From assembly GCA_005223375.1 (NCBI GenBank), contig RXOD01004538.1, positions 1-20,823 of the forward strand: a DNA stretch of 20,823 nucleotides, written 5' to 3'. The translations under genes were made by a program, and so were the position numbers. The DNA is from Amoebophrya sp. AT5.2. Its lineage: Eukaryota; Sar; Dinophyceae; Syndiniales; Amoebophryaceae. The notes under the pieces were generated by a model. That model was not told the DNA's origin and made no database searches. It was given only the letters and a program-made list of their open reading frames with translations. Below are positions 1-7,041 of the stretch, in pieces. How positions within the stretch are numbered: the stretch's first letter is position 1; each line of letters starts with the position of its first letter.

Positions 1-5
1 CCGCC

Positions 6-1253
6 ATGGCCGCCGCGGTCGCGGCGGCGACCGCGACCGGCGCCAACGCGGCTACGACCACAGCAGGGGCCTACGATCACTATTCTGCGGCGGAGCACTA
101 CCAGTACCAGCAACAGGTCATGGCCGCGCAGTACCACATGCAAATGATGGCCGCGGCGTCCATGGGGGTCGCCCCGATGCCCGCAGTGCCGATGCCGGGG
201 GTAGGCGTAGGGGCAATGATGGCCTCCATGCAACAGGGGTGTGTGGGTGGGGGAGGGGGTGTGGGAGGTTGTGCCACCGCGACAGGGACACCAGCGAGCA
301 CCAATCTGCTTGCCAGTACAAGCTCCGTGGGCGGAAGCCAGCACCAGGCCGCGGCGCCGCCAGGGATGCAGCTCCTGCCGCCCCTGCCCGCAACCCAGTA
401 TCCCGGCACAGGAGGTACTTCTTGCGCAACAACCTCCTCGACGGGGGGGAAATCTACAATCCTCACTACTTCGGCCGGCGCGCCCGGGGGAAACGGTTTG
501 AAGCCCAATAACAGGGACAGCCGGAGCGGGAAAGGCGGCGGCGGCTCCACCACAACCACGTCAGAAAAGAAGAAGAAGGTTGCGCGCGTTGGCGTCGCTC
601 CGCTCGCGAAGCTTCGGGTCGGGCAGAATCTGCAGACTGGACTGCCGAGGGCGTGGACGGCGCAACACGATCTTGTCGCAACGACCACAAGCGCAAATAA
701 TGACACGACGTCACTTGGCAACAATAAAATTCGCACTCTAAGTCTGGTCGACGAATTAAATTTTGCCGACTCGCCAGCACCACTCGCAGCTGCTGCAGCG
801 CGAAAGTCGACGCAAAGCTCCATCGTGGCGGCGGCGGCGCAGAAACAGATGAATGCAGCGACTGCGACTACCGGCGCGGGGGCCATCTCCTCGCAGGACC
901 ATTTGCGTGCAGATGAGGTGGTAGTCACCGAGGTGGGGAGTGGGCGAAACAAGACCGGCAGCGAACACCTGCCCCAGGAGCGTCACGCTCGGACAATAAG
1001 TTTGGCGGATGAACTTCAGTTTTCGACCCCGAAGCGGTCAGTGCCCAGCAGCAGCGGCGGTTTTGGAGGGAGTCCCACCGAAAACCTGCTTGGGAAGGAT
1101 GCGGGGGACAGTTGCGAGAGAGAGCAGGGAATTGACGAAAAATTGGAATGTCGAGGAGAGCCGTACACAGGCCAGGCCCTCGAGAAGAAGATGGGACTAC
1201 GACAAACGCAGGAGGAACAACAGAATCGCCAAATTTTCAAGGAGGAGTTGTAA
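6..1253 (+). CDS. Low-complexity Ala/Gly/Ser-rich protein with duplicated RT[LI]SL.DEL.F motif (5' partial)
   Basis: I do not recognise this protein. The frame is open to the left edge of the window, so the ATG at 6 may be internal; 415 aa are visible. Residues 1-60 are rich in Ala, Gln, Met and Tyr, and residues 60-190 are rich in Gly, Ser, Thr and Pro. A basic KKKK stretch near residue 190 could be a nuclear localisation signal. The only ordered-looking parts are two copies of an 11-residue motif, at residues 243-253 (bases 732-764) and 329-339 (990-1022), which share R-T-[LI]-S-L-[VA]-D-E-L-[NQ]-F. Each contains an R-x-x-S kinase or 14-3-3-like site (inference). The C-terminal 60 residues are charged, rich in Glu, Gln, Arg and Lys. 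The stop TAA at 1251-1253 lies inside a GTAAGG splice-donor-like sequence, so a further 3' exon is possible. Coding status rests on the long open frame and the duplicated motif. Confidence 0.6.
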   Translation: MAAAVAAATATGANAATTTAGAYDHYSAAEHYQYQQQVMAAQYHMQMMAAASMGVAPMPAVPMPGVGVGAMMASMQQGCVGGGGGVGGCATATGTPASTNLLASTSSVGGSQHQAAAPPGMQLLPPLPATQYPGTGGTSCATTSSTGGKSTILTTSAGAPGGNGLKPNNRDSRSGKGGGGSTTTTSEKKKKVARVGVAPLAKLRVGQNLQTGLPRAWTAQHDLVATTTSANNDTTSLGNNKIRTLSLVDELNFADSPAPLAAAAARKSTQSSIVAAAAQKQMNAATATTGAGAISSQDHLRADEVVVTEVGSGRNKTGSEHLPQERHARTISLADELQFSTPKRSVPSSSGGFGGSPTENLLGKDAGDSCEREQGIDEKLECRGEPYTGQALEKKMGLRQTQEEQQNRQIFKEEL

Positions 1254-2256
1254 GGCGCAACTAAGTACTCGAACACGAACACAATTGGATGGACGTTCAT
1301 TTGTTATTTTTCTACAAGTACAACTTGTTTTACTAGGTGATTCACTAGACTATGTGGAAGATGAAGCTGGGATCGTCGACCTGCTACAGTTTTACTTATG
1401 TACCAGGTTGAGGTTGATCTGGCTTTTCTGGATCAACATCCCGCAAGAGCGCGTAGACGCAATCGCAAAAAAAATGTTAGTGACATCAATTAGTAGACGG
1501 ACAGCACCTCGTCCTGGCGCCACGACCTCACCAGAGGGAGGGGTCACCTTTGCCATTGCCTTTCGCCAACGCCATAAATTTAGATTTTACTTCGTTTTAT
1601 ACTTCATTTCCCTTGTTCGTAGGGACAGACACAGGTTACTTCGCACCATTCGCAGGCTACTTTGTGCCAACCGCAACCTGCTCTCTCTCTTGATATACGC
1701 CACCATCGAAAAATTTCCGGTACAGCATCAGGAGTGCATCGTTGTAAGTAGTCAGCATCTGGTCATTATACGACGTCACCACGACTCGAGCTGTTGCGAT
1801 GACATTGTCCGCACACCTTCGCTGTCCAGCTCGACCAGAAGTAGTGTTCCTGTTCTTTATTGTTCATCTACTCCTCGAGGCCGAGGAAAAAAAGAACACG
1901 CGAGCAAAAAGACGTCCTCCACTGAGTATGGCTTAAACATCATTTATAAACTGTTTAATCGAGATCGACAGCATGAGCAGGAATCGTAGCCTGCGGGCCC
2001 TCACAGTCACATGGCCATGCGTCAACATGATCCTGATGACGGGTGAGCGGTATCGACGTACTGCAATGGTAGATGAAGCTACAGCTACTTTCTTCTTGTT
2101 CGTTCGTGACTCGTGAGCAACAGCAGGTCGGTCCACTTTTTTTGTCGCCGGTCGGTGGGCAATTGATCACGAGCACGACCGCAGTCGACGATACGACCAG
2201 TCCTCGGTGCTGCGACTACATCAACTACATCGATCTGGCAAGCAGTAGATCAGAAG
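1254..2256. other. Intergenic spacer between the unknown protein and PheRS
   Basis: About 1 kb, AT-richer than the flanking genes. A + strand frame is open from upstream of 1254 through 1989, but it resembles no family I know and its composition looks non-coding; it might be a 3' exon of the preceding gene (see findings). The spacer holds a 7-bp-stem hairpin at 1413-1437 (GTTGATC/GATCAAC), two TCGAGNYCGA motifs (1875-1884, 1959-1968) and a poly-T run near 2138. I see no RNA gene or mobile element in it. Confidence 0.5.
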
Positions 2257-3729
2257 ATGATCATCCCGTCTGCCGGAAGTCGAGGGCGTGCACCTGCACT
2301 GCTGAAGCGAGGGAGGGACCATGTTGCTGCGTGGCCCAACAGCAACATCCCTTCCTCGCTTCAGAAGTGCCTCGGTCGCCAGCTGCACGAACAGGCGGAC
2401 CATCCGGTGCATCTCCTCCGTCGCATCATCGAGGATTTTCTGCCCGACTTTGCCTCCGTCTCGGCGCCCGCGGATCCGTTTGTGTCCGCGAAACGAAACT
2501 TTGATGACCTGCTGATCGGGGTGGACCACCCCAGTCGGAGGGCCAACGACACATACTATGCGGATGTGGACGACGTCCTGGAGAGCGAGGGCAGGCTCGG
2601 GGTCAGGCAGAGAGGACAGAGTACTAGAGAAGATAGTTCTAGAGAACAAAAGGCAGAAAAAGAAATTTTTTGTCTGCGGACCCACACGACAGTGCACGAG
2701 GTCGAGCACTACTGGAGGAAGAAATTCCTGCTCACGGGAGATGTATACCGGCGGGACGAGATTGACCGCACACACTTCCCGGTCTTTCACCAGATGGAGG
2801 GAGTCAAGCTATTCGAAAAAGTTCTTCCAGTTCCAAACACATTAAGCACGACAGAAGAAGTACAAGAACAGGATCAAGAGATCGCCCGCGACTTGAAGCG
2901 AACTTGCGAACACGTAGTGGGCCACCTTTTTCCGGAGCACCAAAGGCTTCGGTGGAACCCGGACTCGTTTCCCTTCACCGACCCGAGTTTTGAACTCGAA
3001 CTCGCAGCCACCACCGCAGCGGGAGCTGATGCTGAACTAGTACGAGGATCCACCGCGGCCCAGAAATCGTTGTCCACAAGCACAACTTGGCTTGAGGTTC
3101 TGGGGTGCGGGCTTTTGAAGGCAGAAGTGCTGGCGAAAGGCACTGGAATAAATGGCTTCGATAGCGAGCGGTATTCGGGTTGGGCTTTCGGTCTGGGGCT
3201 GGAGCGGTTGGCGATGCTGTTGTTTCGGATTCCCGACATTCGCCTGTTTTGGTCCGGGGATGCGCGGTTCCTGGAGCAATTCACCGGCCTCGGAGCCGAC
3301 ATCCGCCGGGGCGGCGACCAGTGGCGAAAAGTACGCTTCGAGCCCTTTTCTAAGTACCCCTGGATCACAAAAGACATCAGCTTCTGGCTCGACGAGGAGG
3401 CGGAACCAGTAGCTCCGGGAGAGGGCAAGAAATGCACCGGCTTTCGCGAGAACGATCTTTTTGAAATCGTGCGCGATTGTAGCGAAGGCGAATTATCTAC
3501 TTCTGTTGAACATGAAGATGACGTCGACGGCTTGATGCCAGTGGAGAACGTGGTAGAGTCGGTGAAGCTGGTGTCTGAGTTTACACACCCCAAAACGATG
3601 CGACGGTCGCGCACGTACCGTATCACATACCAGCACATGAGCCGCACACTAACGCATGAGGAAGTTAACCACATTCAGGCGCGGTGCGTAAAAAAAATCA
3701 GCGAAACGCTGCCCGTGGTGATGCGCTGA
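2257..3729 (+). CDS. FARS2: Phenylalanyl-tRNA synthetase, mitochondrial/organellar monomeric type
   Basis: Class II aminoacyl-tRNA synthetase that charges tRNA-Phe with phenylalanine using ATP, normally in the mitochondrial matrix. The 490-aa frame has the order of the single-chain organellar enzyme: an N-terminal QLHEQADHP block near residue 42; a DHPSRRANDTYY segment; LRTHTT near residue 143; class II motif 2 TGDVYRRDEID at 160-170 followed by HFPVFHQMEGV; WLEVLGCG near 280; and motif 3 with GLGLER at 312-317. A C-terminal ferredoxin-fold anticodon-binding (FDX-ACB) domain runs from about residue 360 to the end, with SKYP, DISFWL, RITYQHM and RTLTHEEV. It is slightly longer than usual because of inserts at about residues 113-142 and 254-278. 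Residues 1-40 are Arg/Lys-rich and could be a mitochondrial presequence, but they overlap a strong hairpin, so the real start could be 2257 or lie in an unseen upstream exon. The family call is secure. Confidence 0.95.
   Translation: MIIPSAGSRGRAPALLKRGRDHVAAWPNSNIPSSLQKCLGRQLHEQADHPVHLLRRIIEDFLPDFASVSAPADPFVSAKRNFDDLLIGVDHPSRRANDTYYADVDDVLESEGRLGVRQRGQSTREDSSREQKAEKEIFCLRTHTTVHEVEHYWRKKFLLTGDVYRRDEIDRTHFPVFHQMEGVKLFEKVLPVPNTLSTTEEVQEQDQEIARDLKRTCEHVVGHLFPEHQRLRWNPDSFPFTDPSFELELAATTAAGADAELVRGSTAAQKSLSTSTTWLEVLGCGLLKAEVLAKGTGINGFDSERYSGWAFGLGLERLAMLLFRIPDIRLFWSGDARFLEQFTGLGADIRRGGDQWRKVRFEPFSKYPWITKDISFWLDEEAEPVAPGEGKKCTGFRENDLFEIVRDCSEGELSTSVEHEDDVDGLMPVENVVESVKLVSEFTHPKTMRRSRTYRITYQHMSRTLTHEEVNHIQARCVKKISETLPVVMR
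2296..2370. repeat. 75-nt imperfect inverted repeat (hairpin) at the 5' end of the PheRS frame
   Basis: The left arm 2296-2329 and right arm 2340-2370 are reverse complements apart from two mismatches and one 3-nt bulge, around a loop of about 10 nt (2330-2339). Because of the symmetry, both strands read a similar LLKRGRD-like peptide here. It lies immediately before the first conserved PheRS residues, within or just upstream of the presumed presequence. Confidence 0.85.
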
Positions 3730-4121
3730 ACAGGTCGTGGCGGTCGCGCGAGGATTATTAAAGAAAGAAGGTTGTGATTGTGTATCAATATCATCGTCGT
3801 GATTTTTGTGATATTGAAGATGCGTTTACCTCCTTTCGTGGTACCACCTTTTCCGTGAGCCAAAGTCGCGTGATTCTGGTTTCGCGTTTCGGATCTGCTT
3901 GTACTTCTCGAGGTCGAGGGCGACGCTAAGCAGGCTTGATGCTAGACAAGGACGACAAGTTGTACAACTCTAACTACTTAAGTTCAAGTATGCTGTACAA
4001 CACCAATATACGCTTTCGTTTTCTTGCCAGCTACTTGACTTGAGTAGTAGTTGGCCGTGACGCTAGGGCGAAGTCTCTGCCATAATCTTTCTCCAGATTG
4101 ATGTCGTGAGCAGCGCAGTAG
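3730..4121. promoter_or_regulatory. Spacer between PheRS and Era genes: 3' hairpin and palindromes
   Basis: A 9-bp perfect stem (TCAATATCA at 3785-3793 and TGATATTGA at 3809-3817, 15-nt loop) lies about 55 nt after the PheRS stop and may be a 3' UTR structure. A TCGAGGTCGA motif is at 3908-3917. The perfect palindromes GTTGTACAAC (3959-3968) and ACTTAAGT (3976-3983), and a second TGTACAAC at 3994-4001, lie 120-165 nt before the Era start codon and are candidate protein-binding sites. Any function is inference. There is no clear TATA box or polyadenylation signal. Confidence 0.4.
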
Positions 4122-6758
4122 ATGAGACTGTCCTCTTTCCCTAGCAGAACGCGGCCACTGCGGAGCATAATGGAGCGGTACCGCAAGTTGCGTCCCGTTC
4201 CGCAGACTGCCCGTTCGGGGTTCGAAAATATTGGCCCGCAAACTGCCTACCCCGTGTCAGGGACGCCGATTCAGGATCTATCCTCATCCGCGTGCGTGGA
4301 CAGTGCAACGCTGTCGAACGCTCGGGGGGACGCTGGCGAGCCTGACAGCTCCCCGGCGGAGCAGGAGGGATCCAGCGGCCACGACGAAGAGGCCCGGCTC
4401 GCACGAGCGCGTGCAGCACTCCAGAATGCGAGCTCTGGGTTTTTTGCGACGCCACCGCCTGCGAATGGCTTTGCGGATGGGAAGCCGGCGAGCGGCGCAT
4501 CAGCGGGCACTTGCAGGAACAGCGACGCACTGACACCATCGGCCGCCGAGTCAGTCTTACCAGCGCAAGATGATCCCACCGCCCCGCCGCGGCGAACGCG
4601 TCGCCCGGTCCCGATCTTGCGCGGCGTGCCCATGGCTCTGGACGAGGAACTGCGCTCGCGCGCGTCTACAAAGATCCACTCCCCGCCCGACTCGCGGCTG
4701 CTGCGCGTCGCGGTGGTTGGTCTGCCGAACGCGGGGAAGTCGTCGTTGCTGAATGCTTGCGCGGGCGCCAACATTGCGGCCGTGTCGAAAAAAGTGAACA
4801 CGACGGACGGAGACGAGGTGCGCGCCGTGATCACCCGGGGCAGCGTGCAGCTCGTGTTTCAGGACTCGCCGGGCATCCTGCCGGTCCGACCCAAGCCGGC
4901 GTACCGGGAGCTGGCGCGGAAAGCGTGGTCCGGATTCCAGGACGCGGAATTGGTACTCTTCGTCGTGGACGTCGTGCGGAGGCCGACGAGCGCCTTCTTC
5001 GGTTTGCTGAAACGCATCGCACCGCTGCCGGACGTCGCGCTGTCACCATACGTCATGCGGAAGGTGAATTGGAGCCTGCAGAAACTAGCCGCGGAAGAAG
5101 CGATGCGTGAAGCCGCGGCGGAGGCAGCAAGTGGCAGCGCAGGCGGTGACGTGGGGGAGCGCCGTGAGGACGCCGGAACGAAGCGGACGCTGGCTGAACA
5201 ATCTTCCGCGACCGATGGGGACCGCGACAGCGAGCCAGCGGGCGGACGAGCGAAGCTGCGGCTGCGCGGCGATGAGTTCCTGCTGAGCGACTTACCGCAG
5301 TATAATGGCGGGCCTTTCGAACAGCGACGAGAAGGAGGGTGCAACACGGGGGCCGAGTCGTCGTTTTCGTCGTCTCAGGCAGCAGCGCCGCGGCAGTCAT
5401 CCGTGGAGCTTGCGGCCGCGGTAAAGCGGAGGCTCGACGCACAGCTCGCAGCCGACGCCAGCGACTCGATCAATGAGGTAGAGGCCGGCATTCGCCGACG
5501 TAGTTCCCCCGCGACGTCTTCGCATGAGTCCGAGGACGCCGCAGCTGACGACGGTCACGAAGATGTTTTCGGCACGCCAGCGGATGCGGGGAAACAAAAT
5601 ACTGAGGGCACGCGCACGGCAGACGCTTGCCGCCGCCGGCTGGAGGATTCCGACTGTCCGGAGCTGTTGCAGTTGCTGCCTGAGGATCTCGTGGACGCCA
5701 TACAGGGTTCTTCCCCCGAAGATGACGCGGATCATGCCAGCTCGATGGGAACAACTCTGCGAAGGCCGCCGGTCGTGCTCGTACTAAACAAGATCGACAA
5801 GCAGCCCGAGCACCGCTACGTGTTCGCGCGCCGCAAGGAGATCACCGCGAAGTGCCGCTTCGAGAAGGTGTTCTACACTTCCGCACTTCAGAACCGTGGC
5901 TGCGAGAGCTTGCTCAACTACCTGGCGGAGTATGCAGCGTCGGACGACGTTGGGCGCGGAGCGGGGAGGTTCAGGCGTCCGTGGCTGTACGACGGAGAAC
6001 GAAAGTCGTCGCTGTCGAAGCCGGAACAAGTCGCGCAACTCGTGCGGGGGTTACTGATGACGTGGTTCCACCGCGACGTGCCCTACAAAATTGAACAGGA
6101 GACCGTCGGCTGGCTGGAAGAGGAGATGGAGCAGTTGCCGGGCGAAGGTGAGGACGGAAGTGCGACGCAAGAGGTAAAAAAGGGTCCGAGCGCTGCCGCA
6201 GGAACCAGATTGGGAAGTGAAGATAGCGAATTTGCAGTTTCGGTCACGCGGGTGCCGATGGGGATTGCCGTAGAATCAGCGGTTCCAAAATCAGGAAGCG
6301 ACGTCGAGGTTGGGGAAAGTTTTGGAGAGGCAGAAGCAGTCGATGCCTCGGATCCCAGAGGCGGCATCGCTTCTTGGGACGAAGATGGTGGTGCGCCGTG
6401 GAGCATGGGGTATGAAGACGCAGCCCCCGCTGGTGCTGCGGCTTCGAGTTCGTCGAACGGTCGAATTTCAACGAGGGAGGCAACGCGTGCTTCCGCAGCT
6501 TCGGGGAAGGCTCCACGGAACCGAATCATTTCGATCGAGCACCAATTGACCGTGGCGGACTCCATAGTGGCTCGAATGATCTGCGGGATTGGGGGGAAGC
6601 TACTGCACCGGCTCCGAGACAACGCGGCTTTCCAGCTCGAGAAAATATGGAACGTGGAAAAGGTGAACCTAAAGATTGTGGTCAAGGCCAAGCGGAGCCG
6701 CTTGAGCAAACGCGACCTCCGCATGAAGGCCGGGCAGGTGCAAAGCGGAATGATATGA
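4122..6758 (+). CDS. ERAL1: Era-family GTPase with KH domain, organellar type, with large disordered inserts
   Basis: Era GTPases bind the 3' region of small-subunit rRNA and help assemble the small ribosomal subunit; ERAL1 is the mitochondrial form. The 878-aa frame has G1 GLPNAGKSS at residues 200-208, a Thr-bearing G2 segment NTTDGD near 226, G3 DSPG at 248-251, G4 NKID at 556-559 and a G5-like TSAL at 586-589. An Era-like linker DVPYKIEQET is near residue 655. The C-terminal KH domain has its GxxG loop as GIGG at 822-825, followed by a region typical of Era (LEKIWNVEKVNLKIVV). The start at 4122 gives an Arg/Ser-rich, acid-free leader that suits a mitochondrial or plastid presequence. It is about twice the usual length: one acidic/Ala-rich insert of about 250 aa lies between G3 and G4, and a second of about 130 aa lies between the linker and the KH domain. 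No stop or frame change marks these as introns. It follows the PheRS gene in the same orientation. Confidence 0.9.
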   Translation: MRLSSFPSRTRPLRSIMERYRKLRPVPQTARSGFENIGPQTAYPVSGTPIQDLSSSACVDSATLSNARGDAGEPDSSPAEQEGSSGHDEEARLARARAALQNASSGFFATPPPANGFADGKPASGASAGTCRNSDALTPSAAESVLPAQDDPTAPPRRTRRPVPILRGVPMALDEELRSRASTKIHSPPDSRLLRVAVVGLPNAGKSSLLNACAGANIAAVSKKVNTTDGDEVRAVITRGSVQLVFQDSPGILPVRPKPAYRELARKAWSGFQDAELVLFVVDVVRRPTSAFFGLLKRIAPLPDVALSPYVMRKVNWSLQKLAAEEAMREAAAEAASGSAGGDVGERREDAGTKRTLAEQSSATDGDRDSEPAGGRAKLRLRGDEFLLSDLPQYNGGPFEQRREGGCNTGAESSFSSSQAAAPRQSSVELAAAVKRRLDAQLAADASDSINEVEAGIRRRSSPATSSHESEDAAADDGHEDVFGTPADAGKQNTEGTRTADACRRRLEDSDCPELLQLLPEDLVDAIQGSSPEDDADHASSMGTTLRRPPVVLVLNKIDKQPEHRYVFARRKEITAKCRFEKVFYTSALQNRGCESLLNYLAEYAASDDVGRGAGRFRRPWLYDGERKSSLSKPEQVAQLVRGLLMTWFHRDVPYKIEQETVGWLEEEMEQLPGEGEDGSATQEVKKGPSAAAGTRLGSEDSEFAVSVTRVPMGIAVESAVPKSGSDVEVGESFGEAEAVDASDPRGGIASWDEDGGAPWSMGYEDAAPAGAAASSSSNGRISTREATRASAASGKAPRNRIISIEHQLTVADSIVARMICGIGGKLLHRLRDNAAFQLEKIWNVEKVNLKIVVKAKRSRLSKRDLRMKAGQVQSGMI

Positions 6759-7041
6759 CTCGATCATGAGATGAGGCAACAAGCCGAACAAAATGGCAAT
6801 GGGTGTCATCGAAGGCAGAGAAATTAGCATCTCCTCTTGGGTTTGAGTTGGAGCAGCTCGGGCGTTTGGAATCAACACCTTTGGTTGCATGGTAAAAGTT
6901 CTTTTTCTTGCGTTGATCGTGATGGAGCGTGACGCTGCGATGCTGTTGCTGGCCTCAAGGTCAGGTAGCTCTGAAGCAATTCGGTAGCGGCGGACGATGA
7001 GTACGCGGCTTTGGCTCGTTTGCAGCAGCAAGTAGTAGATC

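Noticed and set aside
98..952. Long minus-strand open frame (284 codons) opposite the first gene
   Set aside because: It mirrors the GC-rich alanine/glycine codons of the + strand gene and gives a cysteine/proline-rich sequence with no domain; the + strand frame carries the duplicated motif.
1621..1680. Imperfect direct repeat GGTTACTTCGCACCA / GGCTACTTTGTGCCA
   Set aside because: Only 11 of 15 positions match and there is no third copy, so chance is adequate.
2221..2790. Minus-strand frame repeating the LLKRGRD-like peptide seen on the + strand
   Set aside because: The similarity comes from the inverted repeat at 2296-2370, not from a second gene.
2874..3674. Minus-strand 266-codon frame within PheRS
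   Set aside because: The opposite strand encodes the strongly conserved PheRS motifs throughout; this is a shadow.
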